This document shows, piece after piece, positions 22,332-32,783 of a stretch of DNA of 64,000 nt. The stretch is taken from the NCBI GenBank assembly GCA_040954595.2, contig CM082590.2, positions 8,246,001 to 8,310,000 of the forward strand, written 5' to 3'. Both the position numbers and the translations under genes were made by a program. Below the pieces are notes generated by a model, which saw only the letters and a program-made list of their open reading frames with translations, was not told where the DNA came from and ran no database searches. Origin of the DNA: Balanoglossus misakiensis. Lineage: Eukaryota; Hemichordata. How positions within the stretch are numbered: position 1 is the stretch's first letter; each line of letters begins with the position of its first letter.

Positions 22332-24548
22332 ATGGCGACTGCAGGCACTGAAGGTAAATTTCTGAAAGAAGTGGGCGAGGATTTCCTGTGTTGTACCATC
22401 TGTCTGGAGTTGTTTAAAACTCCGAAAACTCTACCATGTCTGCATACATACTGTGAGCAGTGTTTAGTCACTCTGGTTGAAAAGACAGGATCTCTAACCT
22501 GTCCAGAATGTCGACAGCAATATCAACTTCCTGGTAGTGGAGTTCCAGGAATCAAGACCAACTTCTTCATTTCAAATTTGACAGAACTGTACAACGAACG
22601 ACAGGAATCCACTCAAAGTGCTGAGATCAAGTGTGAAGGTTGCCAAGAGAATACAGCCACTCACAGGTGTGTAGAGTGTCAATATTATCTGTGTAAAAGC
22701 TGTGTTAAGGTCCATAGAAATCTACCACTCACAAAGACACACAGAGTTCCAACCATTGAAGAATATGAAACAGCAAAGTCAACCAGTCCTGCAACATTAA
22801 AAGCAGTAGAATATTGCAGTGTCCACACCAAGAATGAAATCAAATTCTACTGTGAAACCTGTCAGGTGCCTGTCTGTTCAAACTGTATGATAGTCAAACA
22901 CCGCATACCAGAACATGTACACAGAGACTTGAAAGATGCAGCAGATGAGTATCTGAGAGACTTGAAAGTCATGGTGGACATGTTGAAAGTGAAAGAACAG
23001 GAAACTGAAAAGAACAAAAGCCTAGCCAAGCAGGTACACAGCGATCTCACAGAGAAACATAAGAAAGAAGAAAGGAAGGTGAGAATGAAGGCAGAAGAAA
23101 TCATCAACAAAGTAAAGAGAGAAGAGCAGAGACTGGTAGATGAGCTGAATGAAAATTACAAACTAACAATAAAAACATCAGCTGTGGACATAGATGAGTT
23201 GGAATTAAAACATGGTAACATTAAGAGTGCATGCAGTTATATTGAAACATTGATGTATCATGGGAATGCTGCTCAACTTCTTTCAACCAAGGCTGATGCA
23301 GAACATCGCATCACTCAACTTATTGCCATGGAAACTAAACCACAGTCAGAGTATGAAGAAGTTGTATTTGAACCAAGGAGTGAGTTTAATGAGCAAGGAA
23401 TTCTAGGATTGCTGATATCCGATGTCTGTATCTCAAAGTGTACTGTTGAAAACATTCCAAAACAACTTCTGAAAGGTGACTCTGCACACCTGCTGATCAC
23501 AACCAGAGATTCCACAGGAAAACAAGTCATCCCAAATCAACCAGTGAAAGCCAAGCTCAGAAAACCTCATGTATCATGGGAAGACATCAAAGTATCAGAT
23601 AACAGAAATGGTACACACAGAGTGACAGTGAATGGACAAATGAATGGGAATTATCGAGTTGCCATGACAATAGGAGATCAAGCAATACCAGGCTCTCCTG
23701 TCATCATACCTGTCATCAAAGGATTGGTTCAAACCATTGGCAGTAAAGGAAGTGCTGAGGGACAGTACAAGAAACCCTGGAGTCTGGCCATAAACAAAGA
23801 CAAAGACATTGTCACTGCTGATAGAGGCAATAACAGATTACAAATAACAACCAGAGAGGGCAGAGTGAAGAAAATCTTGAAATTTACACAATTTAAGGAA
23901 CCTTTCAGGCCAAGTGACATAGCTATATCAAGTGATAATACACACTATAGTTTAGATGACAACAATAAGCAAGTAGTTGTCAGTGATGAGAATGAACGAG
24001 TCATCAGATGCTTTGGACAGAATGAGCTGAAGGATCCATATGGGATATCTATCAGCCCTGTCAATGGTAATGTCTATGTGACAGACAGGGGTGGGCATTG
24101 TGTCAGGATTTATATACAACGTGGCAAGTATATTAGGTCATTTGGGTCAAAGGGTAAAGGACAGGGGGAATTCAAGTGGCCCTTGGGAATAGTAGTGGGA
24201 AGAAGTGGGATGGTGTTTGTAGCAGATTCTGAAAACAAGCGTATCCAGGTGTTCAATTCAGATGACCAGTATTTGTATTCCTTTGATTGTCAGAGTGGGG
24301 ATGGTCAGGGCAGTTACCCCAGGGGAATAATCATTGAGAATGATAAATATGTGTATGTTAGTACTGGATCCATTTATGGGGGTGACAGCATACTGAAGTT
24401 TGAGAGTGGTGGTAAGTTTGTTTGTCGTATTGACAGTGATGGGGATAAGCTGGACTTCCCCACTGGTCTGGCACTGACAGATGATTCACCTTGCAGGGTG
24501 GTTGTAGCTGATACGTGGAACCACTGCATCAAAGTGTTTGTACAGTGA
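22332..24548 (+). CDS. TRIM-NHL E3 ubiquitin ligase-like protein (TRIM2/3/56 type)
   Basis: Intronless 738-codon gene. Residues 20-61 form a C3HC4 RING (C21, C24, C36, H38, C41, C44, C57, C60), the E2-binding module that transfers ubiquitin. A first B-box (C101/C104, C113/C116, C121/C124, H128) and a second B-box (about 160-205, YCSVH to CSNCM) follow, then a Lys/Glu-rich coiled coil (about 205-320) for oligomerisation, a filamin/IG-like domain (about 365-465, ending SPVIIPVIKG) and NHL repeats to the C terminus (GSKGSAEGQYKKPWSLAI, DPYGISISPVNGNVYVTD, GEFKWPLGIVV), a propeller that binds protein or RNA. The order is that of TRIM2/TRIM3/TRIM71; such genes are expanded in invertebrate deuterostomes and molluscs, so no orthologue is assigned. 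The start has a good context (ACAATGG) and lies just before the RING. Being intronless, it may be retrocopy-derived. An AATAAA at 25428-25433 could be its poly(A) signal. The target is unknown. Confidence 0.95.
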   Translation: MATAGTEGKFLKEVGEDFLCCTICLELFKTPKTLPCLHTYCEQCLVTLVEKTGSLTCPECRQQYQLPGSGVPGIKTNFFISNLTELYNERQESTQSAEIKCEGCQENTATHRCVECQYYLCKSCVKVHRNLPLTKTHRVPTIEEYETAKSTSPATLKAVEYCSVHTKNEIKFYCETCQVPVCSNCMIVKHRIPEHVHRDLKDAADEYLRDLKVMVDMLKVKEQETEKNKSLAKQVHSDLTEKHKKEERKVRMKAEEIINKVKREEQRLVDELNENYKLTIKTSAVDIDELELKHGNIKSACSYIETLMYHGNAAQLLSTKADAEHRITQLIAMETKPQSEYEEVVFEPRSEFNEQGILGLLISDVCISKCTVENIPKQLLKGDSAHLLITTRDSTGKQVIPNQPVKAKLRKPHVSWEDIKVSDNRNGTHRVTVNGQMNGNYRVAMTIGDQAIPGSPVIIPVIKGLVQTIGSKGSAEGQYKKPWSLAINKDKDIVTADRGNNRLQITTREGRVKKILKFTQFKEPFRPSDIAISSDNTHYSLDDNNKQVVVSDENERVIRCFGQNELKDPYGISISPVNGNVYVTDRGGHCVRIYIQRGKYIRSFGSKGKGQGEFKWPLGIVVGRSGMVFVADSENKRIQVFNSDDQYLYSFDCQSGDGQGSYPRGIIIENDKYVYVSTGSIYGGDSILKFESGGKFVCRIDSDGDKLDFPTGLALTDDSPCRVVVADTWNHCIKVFVQ

Positions 24549-24619
24549 CACTAAAACATCACAAGATGAAGCAGACTATATTCCAAATATAACCAACTTT
24601 GGATGAGAATTCTTTGTGA

Positions 24620-24647
24620 TGACTGACTGACTGACTGACTGACTGAC
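24620..24647. repeat. (TGAC)n microsatellite
   Basis: About seven perfect TGAC units in the 3' flank, probably 3' UTR, of the TRIM-NHL gene. Confidence 0.9.
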
Positions 24648-25151
24648 TACCCATGTTAGTGTAACTCACAGAGTTAGTGAGTTATTTCAAACATCCTGAA
24701 ATATTTCATTTGCTCTTATGTGGTCAAACCACAGACTTTGACGTTGTATTTTGGGTAAAATCACCCACAACTTTGAACAGAGTGTAGCATATAGCCACCT
24801 ATCTGAGCGTGCACAATTGTTATAAGAATTACTGATTTATTTTAGTCAAAGTTACCTGATATAAAATCTGCCATTCAGTAAATCGTAATAATTTTTAAAA
24901 CAATCATTAGATGTGTTTTGATGCCACTAGTTTATCTTTGCATGACTTTGTACATTATAGGAGAAATTATCACAGCTCACCATTCGGACTGTCATTTAAA
25001 GGGATGCTAGCTGTAATGTCTAGCTGGCTTTATTTCCAGAATTTTTATTCTCTGTACCATTTTTTGTGTGGCAGCTACTATATATGCAGTCACAATTATT
25101 ATCAGTGTGTTTATGTTTTCCAACGTTTAAGAATTCACTTTTGAGTAGATA

Positions 25152-25243
25152 TAACCCTTTCACCCCCATTCCCCTGTATAGAGGTCCAACCTTTACCAGA
25201 GAAAACAATGGATTTGGACCAAACCATGGTGGTGACAGGGTTA
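25152..25243. mobile_element. ~90-bp MITE, TTAA/CCCTTTCACC family
   Basis: The ends are TAACCCTTTCACCCCC and, reverse-complemented, TTTAACCCTGTCACCACC. The interior contains TGGATTTGGACCAAACCATGG. Termini beginning CCCTTT next to TTAA are typical of piggyBac-type non-autonomous elements. An A run of about 23 follows it. Confidence 0.75.
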
Positions 25244-25559
25244 AATCGAATCAAAAAAAAAAAAAAAAAAAAAACAAGGTGTACTTTCATGCACTTACCA
25301 TATACTGAGAGACTTTTCCCTTGAAACTTTTGACTGATTTCATGAGTATAGGTTTTAACATCGTCAGCAATCTGGGTCGCCTGATCATGGAATTCTACCT
25401 AATTACTTGCATTTCATGGCAATCTGTAATAAAGCAAAATATTTAAAAAGTGTAAAAAATTAGAAATAAACTGATAATTTGTTCCAAAAGAGATCTTGTT
25501 GACCATATGATGGTATTTTAGAAAATTTGCATATTTTGACCCATAGATACATAGTGTAT

Positions 25560-25696
25560 GCAAGCATACATACATACATACATACATACATACATACATA
25601 CATACATACATCCATACATACATCCATCCATACATCCATACATACATACATACATACATACATACATACATACATACATACATACATACATACATG
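25560..25696. repeat. (TACA)n microsatellite
   Basis: About 34 CATA/TACA units with a few CATC variants. The long His/Ile/Tyr and Met/Tyr/Val/Cys frames on both strands here are repeat artefacts. Confidence 0.97.
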
Positions 25697-25699
25697 TAC

Positions 25700-28074
25700 A
25701 TACAGACACGCATACACGTGTTGCATGCATGCACACGCATATACTGTACACACAAACAAACACGCCCACACCCCCACGTGCAAACTTCAAAGTGACTTAC
25801 TGATCGGGCAATTGTAGCGTCAGCGCTGGCGTAACCATCGATTTTTGTGAATTTAGGGGTTCCCATACAACAACTGGAAAGGCTTCGCTATTAATCCTCA
25901 CTACAGAGCACGGCGTTTCCCTTGGAGAGACGAAAACTAGTCTTGTTTGGGTTTGCAAGCTGAGAACAGAGGCAAAACGTGTCATTTTCAGCCAGCTTCG
26001 GATTCAGATTCAGATTCCCAATACCCTGAAGAAGCAGAGGATTCTGGGTAACCGAGACTACCCTGTCTGGTTCTCGCCGAATTCCGTATTCTCTCCCTCT
26101 GTTTTGTCCCCAAATATCGACCACCTGAGAAATTAACACATTTATTTACTTTCTCGTCACAAATTGCGTTCAGTTTGGTGTTCGGGCGTCTTGAATCTTA
26201 ATAACAGCCTGCCTGATACCACGGGACGTCTATAGAGGGCGCTACATATAAGACATAGACGCGACAGACGGTTACCAAGGAGACTAGACATACTCATATA
26301 TGCCAAAATCAGCCCAGCAAACGCCCCATTTTGATCAACACAAAATAAAGTATGAATAAAGATTCATTGCCATGGTGATCTGTTGATGGTGACACTTTGA
26401 GATCCTTCATATTTTACAAGTGTCCTGTATAAATGCTGATTATTGCCACAAGAAATGCACGTAAGTTTGAGATTTTGAAGAAAATAAACCAAACTCTAAT
26501 AAATGAAAGTGTGCTCTGTTTATTTTCTTAAATGACAATGTCAACAAGACAACAAGAATATTGTCTTCCCTTTACTTTTGATAAAAGTAACTTGAGAATA
26601 ATATGTTATCATTATAGAGTCAATTCTTCGAGAACATTAAATAAGGAGAATATGGCTATTTATAATATCAAAATGAGAACACTAGTATTTACAATAAATA
26701 CTTTAATAACACATGTCTGAAATAAATGACAACGTTAAATTTTCTCCAAGTTCCAAAATACATTTGTGTAAATTTTACCAAACAGCACCCAATCTCAGAT
26801 CCTGATCGCAAAATTGGTCATAGCGCCATTTGTAGTCGACATTGTAAAACAAAAGAAACATTTCTCCCATAACATGGCGACGCCCTCGAAGGTTGGCGAT
26901 GTACATAAACATTGTCTCATCTGGCAGTATCGGAATCCTGATGGGAGAATTGGTCATGGCCCCCTCTGCTGTTGCATTGTATATAATATCCATCACGTTT
27001 GCTAAAATATATTAATATATGTGCAAATGAAAACCTGCGACTAGTATATTAAATTCAATGTTTATCCTCCAGTATCAGAATCTTGATAGCAGAATTGGTC
27101 ATGGCCCCCTCTGCTGTTGCATTATATATAACCCATCACGTTTGCTAAAATATATTAATTGTGTGCAAATGAAAAACCCACTATATTCACGAATGACAAT
27201 GAGACATAGCATTGATTATCATGCTTTTTATTAAATACCAATGAACCAGATCACAACGAAGCTTGCAAAAATGTTCATGTAAAAATATCAACTGAATAAA
27301 AATTACAAATTTACTAAACCAGAACACTAGGCTTACATGTACTAATTCTAAACGTATCACCCCTGTTTGTGGTGTACAACTATACTGGCCAACCACAGAT
27401 TTTTTCATGATGTATGATTTTCTTAATTTCCCGGGACCCCCAATGCAAACATATATCTCAATGTTTGATTTCAATATGTTTGGAATTGTTAACAATGTAC
27501 TATCTACATATTCTCTCGCAGGAGTGAAATAAACAAATATGATCCCAAAACAGAAACAATTTGGTGGGAAATTCCATTAATTATTTGTCAGACGATCAGC
27601 AGTTTAAGATCCTTCTTTGAAGAAACACCAAACATGGCCGTGTAAATCTCGTTAAACAATCAAGCAGAATAGATGAATTCCAGTGAAATAGATTTGATGA
27701 TATAAAACCAACAGGACTGATATATGCTGAGAATTCATCTTCATGGTAACCAAAAAGTGGTTTGAGAGTTTGTACATATCTCGGTAAAATATCGCAATAT
27801 TTTAAATTAAATGTACATTATTTTAAACTTAAGAATTGTAGTGTTTGTCGATCCTCTTATGGGAGTGATGCTGGTTAAATTCTTATAACCATGTCAAATG
27901 TTAATTACATGCAAAGTATCAAAGGTCAATACCAAACTAGCATTTACAGCGTCACAAATCAAAGGCCATGGGTCACTGGTATAGCTCAGATGTTGTACGC
28001 GTTTTATGAATGTTTCATCGTGAAATAAAGTATTGGGGCTTCAAGTTCTTGTAACGTTGACTGTTTTGATGCTC
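25700..28074. other. Intergenic, between the TRIM-NHL gene and the MSMO1 3' end
   Basis: No coding exon was recognised. The right part may be MSMO1 3' UTR (minus strand); a TTTATT near 27220 would read as AATAAA in that sense. Holds the duplicated 115-bp segment described separately. Confidence 0.4.
26922..27180. repeat. Two ~115-bp direct repeats
   Basis: Copies at about 26922-27040 and 27068-27180 share AGAATTGGTCATGGCCCCCT, CTGCTGTTGCAT, CATCACGTTTGCTAAAATAT and GTGCAAATGAAAA. Part of the motif (AAATTGGTCATAG) also appears near 26812. Confidence 0.8.
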
Positions 28075-31000
28075 CTAGTCGGTCTTGGTGGCCTTTTTCT
28101 TGGCGTAGAACTCGTTGAATTGTTGATCGGTGCCGAATATTTTATCCCACCATGTGAATGTGGATGAGTAGTTGCCGTTGAAGTTCATGTGATGGAAATC
28201 ATGGAATCGAGGTCCTTTTGAGAGAAAAGAAGGAAGGTGTTAGAAATTCAGAAAAGGACACAGTTATAAAATGTCATTTCTTACATGTGTGCCCCGTAAC
28301 AAACAAAATATTTCAAAGCCTTGAGACAATTTGAGGACTTCTAGAAATTTCTCCGAGTCAGCCCTATACCTTTGCATGTAGTGTGGATAATTTTCTTGAG
28401 TCACCAGTGAGTTTGTTGAGTCAGTGACACTTCATATGAGCTTAGAGGGCATATACACTGTCTCTTACAGACAATGGAATAGTGTTTGTGTTTGACGTGA
28501 ATATAAAACTTGGTATACATCAATAAAATATCCAGATCGAATGAATATTAGTGTAATCCAACAATTTTACTATTCAACCCCTATTCCACTGTAAATGAAA
28601 CAAACCAAACCACTGGTAACGGTTGGACTCAACCATATTGTTGCGCTGACTAGGGGTGGTCGAACTTACCTCCATAGAACGGCAGCAGTTTCAACGGATT
28701 AAGGGGCAGGTCGTAGCCAGTGTGGACATCCACCGTCTCCAAGAGTCTCAACAAGAGCCACGCCCACAACAGCGCGAAGTGGTTCGTGAACAACAGGACA
28801 CCGATGAAGAACCCAAAACCAAGAACTGAAAGAAACACGATAAATAACTGATTAGTTATTTCACTCAGATTTTTATTTTTTAAATCTTTCCATCCAGTCA
28901 GTTAGCAAACTCAGAATTCGAACACACCACAGTACAAACAATTAAAAACATTTCAACTTCATAAACGGACAAAGTCTCTCTCTCGCTGCCCTTTTCCCAT
29001 TAATTATGTTTGATACAGGACACTGTTTATGTTATTCTTAGTTTCTACATGTGGATATGTAGTGAATCAACATTCGACCACACACAACTTCCATCCCGCT
29101 TGTAGGATATGAGAGAAAAAATCTCGCCATGGTTCAATCCAAACTCACTGTTTTCTATGGTGAAGTTGGGCCTCTATAGAGGGAACTGGGGGTGAAAGGG
29201 TTAATATTGGTTGTCCTTTGACTCTGATTATGTGAATGCCAAAATGGTCAGGTAGCTTGTAGAGAAATTATCTGGTGATACAGTTATATCTACCTAAAGT
29301 ACAAACCACATGAAAAAAAGTGGACTTTGGTCGGACAAAATCTGGACTCTTATCACTGAGGGAAAGGTAGGGTATTGTTATAGTAAACCTTTAATATCTA
29401 ATCGTACAAATAGTTTACTGTATTTTTTTCCTTTTTTCATCTATAAATTCAAATTCATCTTACCTAATGTTTCAACTGGGTGTGCGTACTCAGCAACCAT
29501 TCCAAACGGTGCCTGAAATAAAACAAGACAATTTTTTAATCAAATTCATCAAAAACAGATTTTCTACTTATACACACCTCTGTATAGTGGCCACTTTGTT
29601 ACAGTCCCTGTGCAATTTACATGTTCATTAATTGACCTGTCTATAGGCCAGTTTAGGGAAGTGCCTTAGCTGGTCATTATAGACAGGTTTGACTATATAC
29701 AAGAAATGTGGGGATTTCTGAAATCACTGTAACCTACCTGGAAGGTATGATGGATCTTGTGTACGTGTTTGTAGAGTTTCTTGTGGTGAAGCAGACGATG
29801 GATGAAGTAATGCCATGTATCTTCTAGCACCAGACATGCAAGGGAACGCAATGCTAGATCATACCTGTTGGTCAATATGGAAGACATAATTACCCTTTGA
29901 ATGTCACACTTTTTGCTGTCAAAATTTTATGCAACATTTTTATCAAATTTCACAGATTTTTCCCATTTTCTTCATAATTTTAGACCAAATGGACATAATT
30001 TTCCATGGTCTGCAAGTCTTCATCAAAATTTTAGAAAAAATATGGTTAAAGTTATGATGTTGACTATGCCGTAAAAAGTGTTCAATATGTTTCTTCATGC
30101 GTGAGAATGCAGAGATATTTTCCAGCTAGCAGTTGTCTGAACTAGTACTCTGTTGCCTGGTCAGGCAATAGTTCACAACAAAGTTACATGTAACATAATG
30201 TTAAATAGGTGACAGTTTTTAACCCTTTCACCACCATGGTTTGGTCCAAACCAATTGTCTTCAATGGTAAAGTTGGACTTCAACACATGGAAACAGGGGT
30301 GAAAGACTAAACTTCACTCACCATGTAGGCATGAGTTCCCAGTTGTACGGAATGTCGAACATTTCTGTGTACATGTAAATCCCTCCAATCAAAGGAAATT
30401 GCACACAAAGATGATTAAATATTAATAATTTAAAACACTTCCACTGGTCTTCGACTGTTTCTTGTTTGTCCTGCAGAAAAAAAAAAAACAATAATTACAC
30501 AAGATAAATACAAGAGGTCGAATACCAGTGACAGCCATATTAGTATTGTCTATAATTCCTTAAAAAATTCCTAGACATAGCCCTCCCTGGGTAATAATAC
30601 AAGTGATGTGCCCGCCCTTCTGATCAGTCAATATATGTATGATGTGCGGGTAAATAATATATGTTACTGACCTGTTGGATTTTGTACTTCTGCATAGCTG
30701 GGATGAACTGGCACAGGAATGCAGGAGCGCAGATTGCAAAGTACAATACCTAGAAAATAAAAAAATGTCAATTAGTCAATTGATCAATCAGTAAATCAAT
30801 CAATCAATCAATCAGGTAAGAAATATATCACTCACTCACTCACTCTCCACTCACTCAGGTAAGCAATGCACTAACCAACCAATCAATCAATCAATCAATC
30901 AGGTAAGCAATGCATCAATTGATCAATCAATCAACTGGTCAACCAACCAATCCGTATGGCACACACATTTTTACATTATATATATATCAATACATTGATA

Positions 31001-31764
31001 AACTGATAGATAGCTTTTCATCTGTGCTGTGGGAATATTGGAGTTGCATAATTTGGCAGGCCACACCCTGCCTGTCAAACACTTATGAAACAGGGAACTC
31101 GTGGTGTGTGATGGGGCAACACCCTGATATCTGTTATTGCCAAATTTTAGCAAAATACTGACATAACGCACTTCCAATTTACATATCACAGGAGCCAATA
31201 TCAGGCAGTTTAGCAACAAAACTAGACGTGGGAGGGGGTGAAGATGTTAAATGGAACAGTGAGTGATCTGACAATGATGTCATCCTATCAGGTGATATTC
31301 AATGTTATGAAACCTGGACTATATTTCTAACACGCATTTTCTTCCAAAGTTTATGATAAAACAATTGCAAGTATCTTATAATGCTAATTAATTCTGCAGT
31401 CAAGTGAATCAACTTAAGGCTCACCCAGATAGGGCCCACCTTAAAAATCTTACAAAACCGTTGTTATGGTGATACCAGTAATTGACACCTATTGTCTATT
31501 TCATATACTATTAATTGACGGAAAAGAGTGCTAAAATACTTAAATATTAATCTGGTATCTGTTGTTGTTATTAAAATAATATAAGATAACTCTTACCTCG
31601 TGATAGATGAACGAAATCCATGATGCGATTGCAAATTTGGAATAGTTGTCAGTCATATATGTCCAGTAATATTCCATCGTCGGTGTGAAGGGGTTATCGG
31701 GTAAATATTCGAGGTACTCCGTCGCCAGACGGACTGTAGTCACGAGTGTATCGTTCTCCGTCAT
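28075..31764 (-). CDS. Methylsterol monooxygenase 1 (C4-methylsterol oxidase)
   Basis: Seven coding exons on the minus strand: 31597-31764, 30672-30749, 30322-30470, 29738-29864, 29464-29512, 28670-28825, 28075-28214. All have GT..AG borders and a continuous frame of 867 bp (288 residues; human MSMO1 has 293). The enzyme is a di-iron oxidase of the endoplasmic reticulum that oxidises the C4-methyl groups of sterol intermediates in cholesterol-type synthesis. The fatty-acid-hydroxylase histidine clusters are intact: HYFIH (150-154) with HH 158-159, HKIHH (167-171) and HDFHH (247-251). Hydrophobic stretches fall in exons 1-2 ([15 protein letters not shown]), exon 3 ([16 protein letters not shown]) and exon 6 ([20 protein letters not shown]). 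LPLNPL and [13 protein letters not shown] are strongly family-like. The start gives MTENDTLV followed by family-like [11 protein letters not shown]. It shares an upstream region with the divergent gene at 32.8 kb. No break is seen. Confidence 0.95.
28573..28660. mobile_element. Degraded MITE in MSMO1 intron 6
   Basis: CAACCCCTATTCCACTGTAA, CCAAACCACTGG, GTTGGACTCAACCATATTG and a terminal GGGGTGG follow the pattern of the TTAA/CCCTTTCACC family, with many substitutions. Confidence 0.4.
29124..29204. mobile_element. MITE copy in MSMO1 intron 5
   Basis: CCATGGTTCAATCCAAACTC, TTTTCTATGGTGAAGTTGG and the right end GGGGGTGAAAGGGTTAA identify the TTAA/CCCTTTCACC family. The left terminus is truncated. 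Confidence 0.7.
29950..30065. repeat. Dispersed repeat in MSMO1 intron 3 (second copy at 43.55-43.65 kb)
   Basis: TAATTTTAGACCAAATGGAC, ATAATTTTCCA, GTCTTCATCAAAATTTTAG matches 43570-43640 (TAATTTTAGACCAATCGGAC, ATAATTTTCAAG, TCTGAATCAAAATTAG) in the same orientation. Confidence 0.6.
30219..30310. mobile_element. Nearly complete ~90-bp MITE in MSMO1 intron 3
   Basis: It begins TTAACCCTTTCACCACCATG and ends GGGGTGAAAGACTAA, with TTTGGTCCAAACCAATTG inside. This is the clearest copy of the TTAA-flanked CCCTTTCACC family in the window. It lies just upstream (gene sense: downstream) of exon 3. Confidence 0.8.
30776..30945. repeat. (AATC)n and (CACT)n microsatellites in MSMO1 intron 1
   Basis: Two AATC runs separated by a CACT run, each followed by AGGTAAG(C/A)AAT, suggesting a small local duplication. 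Confidence 0.85.
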
Positions 31765-32783
31765 CTTCGGTATATTTCTGTGGTTTTGCCGGCGTTAAAA
31801 CACTTCTCCACGCCCAAAACACGACACAAACTGACGAAAAGACTGTCTGTGACTGATATAATGATGATAGTCCTAATAACCTGAGCTGACCCAGTCTGTT
31901 TTGTAAGAAGCTGCCTGATTGGCTTAGAGTCATCGGCTGATGGCAGGATTACCCAATGACGTTTCGTAATCGTGTTAGATTAGTATTTCTACATAAAACA
32001 GCTGTCAAAACGAGCGCATACGACAGGGTATCTTTTATTCGAGTGGTTCAACAGATTCTAATGTGTTCAAGGAAATATCATGCTACACAGCAGCATGTAG
32101 ATTTTTGAATTAGACAAATGCGCACATGCCGAAATCTCCACACGTACACACACGATCCGGCGACATGACATTATGTAAATAAGGGAAGTCCTTAGGTGTG
32201 ACGTCATGATACAGTTCCCAGGGAGTGTGACCCAATGAGATGTGAATGACCTTTCATAACTTTGTCCCTTTATTTGGGGTATCATGTGACACGTCAAGTT
32301 TTAAAGTTTGCAAGTACAATAAGTTAGAATATCTCTATCGTGTCGAAATTGTTTTAATTCTTCTCAAAGGCCTGTTTAATGTAATATTTGATAGCAAACT
32401 TTGCATGATGGTTGGGAACTTTGTGTGTACCTGCACAGACTTATGCGTCAAGTTCTGTAAAATAAGTTGTCAATAGTTTTACACTCATTGATTCAATATG
32501 ACTTCTACGAATTCGTTTTCGAGAGATTTCTTAATATCAACGATGTTAAAATTTATAACGATTGTAAAGATACGTGGAGAGGTTAATCTATGTGACGTAA
32601 TTGAGTCTCGCCTAAATTTCAACATTTTAACGTGATTTTGCGTACGTGATACGTGTCTAATTTTGGAATCTCAGTGTGTGCGTGACAGCCTTGCGTTTTT
32701 AAGATAAAGTTTGCGTGTTAAAGCCTTGTTTTTCTGATCTTTGACCCCGAAACATCCCGTGATTGTCGTTTGTACATTTCAAC
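31765..32783. promoter_or_regulatory. Bidirectional upstream region between MSMO1 and the PNGase F-like gene
   Basis: The two start codons are 1,019 bp apart and point away from each other, so both promoters must lie here or upstream in 5' UTR introns. Two CCAAT boxes are near the MSMO1 side: GATTGG at about 31917 (CCAATC on the MSMO1 strand) and CCCAATGACG at about 31952. NF-Y sites are common in sterol-synthesis promoters alongside SREBP sites, but no convincing SRE was found. The exact transcription starts are not determined. Confidence 0.4.

Noticed and set aside
25414-25866. Long open frames on both strands (MYVC and HTYI repeats)
   Set aside because: Caused by the (TACA)n microsatellite, which lacks stop codons in all frames.
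32763-32783. Upstream in-frame ATG adding seven residues to the PNGase F-like protein
   Set aside because: The ATG at 32784 has a better context (AACATGG) and begins directly with a signal peptide.
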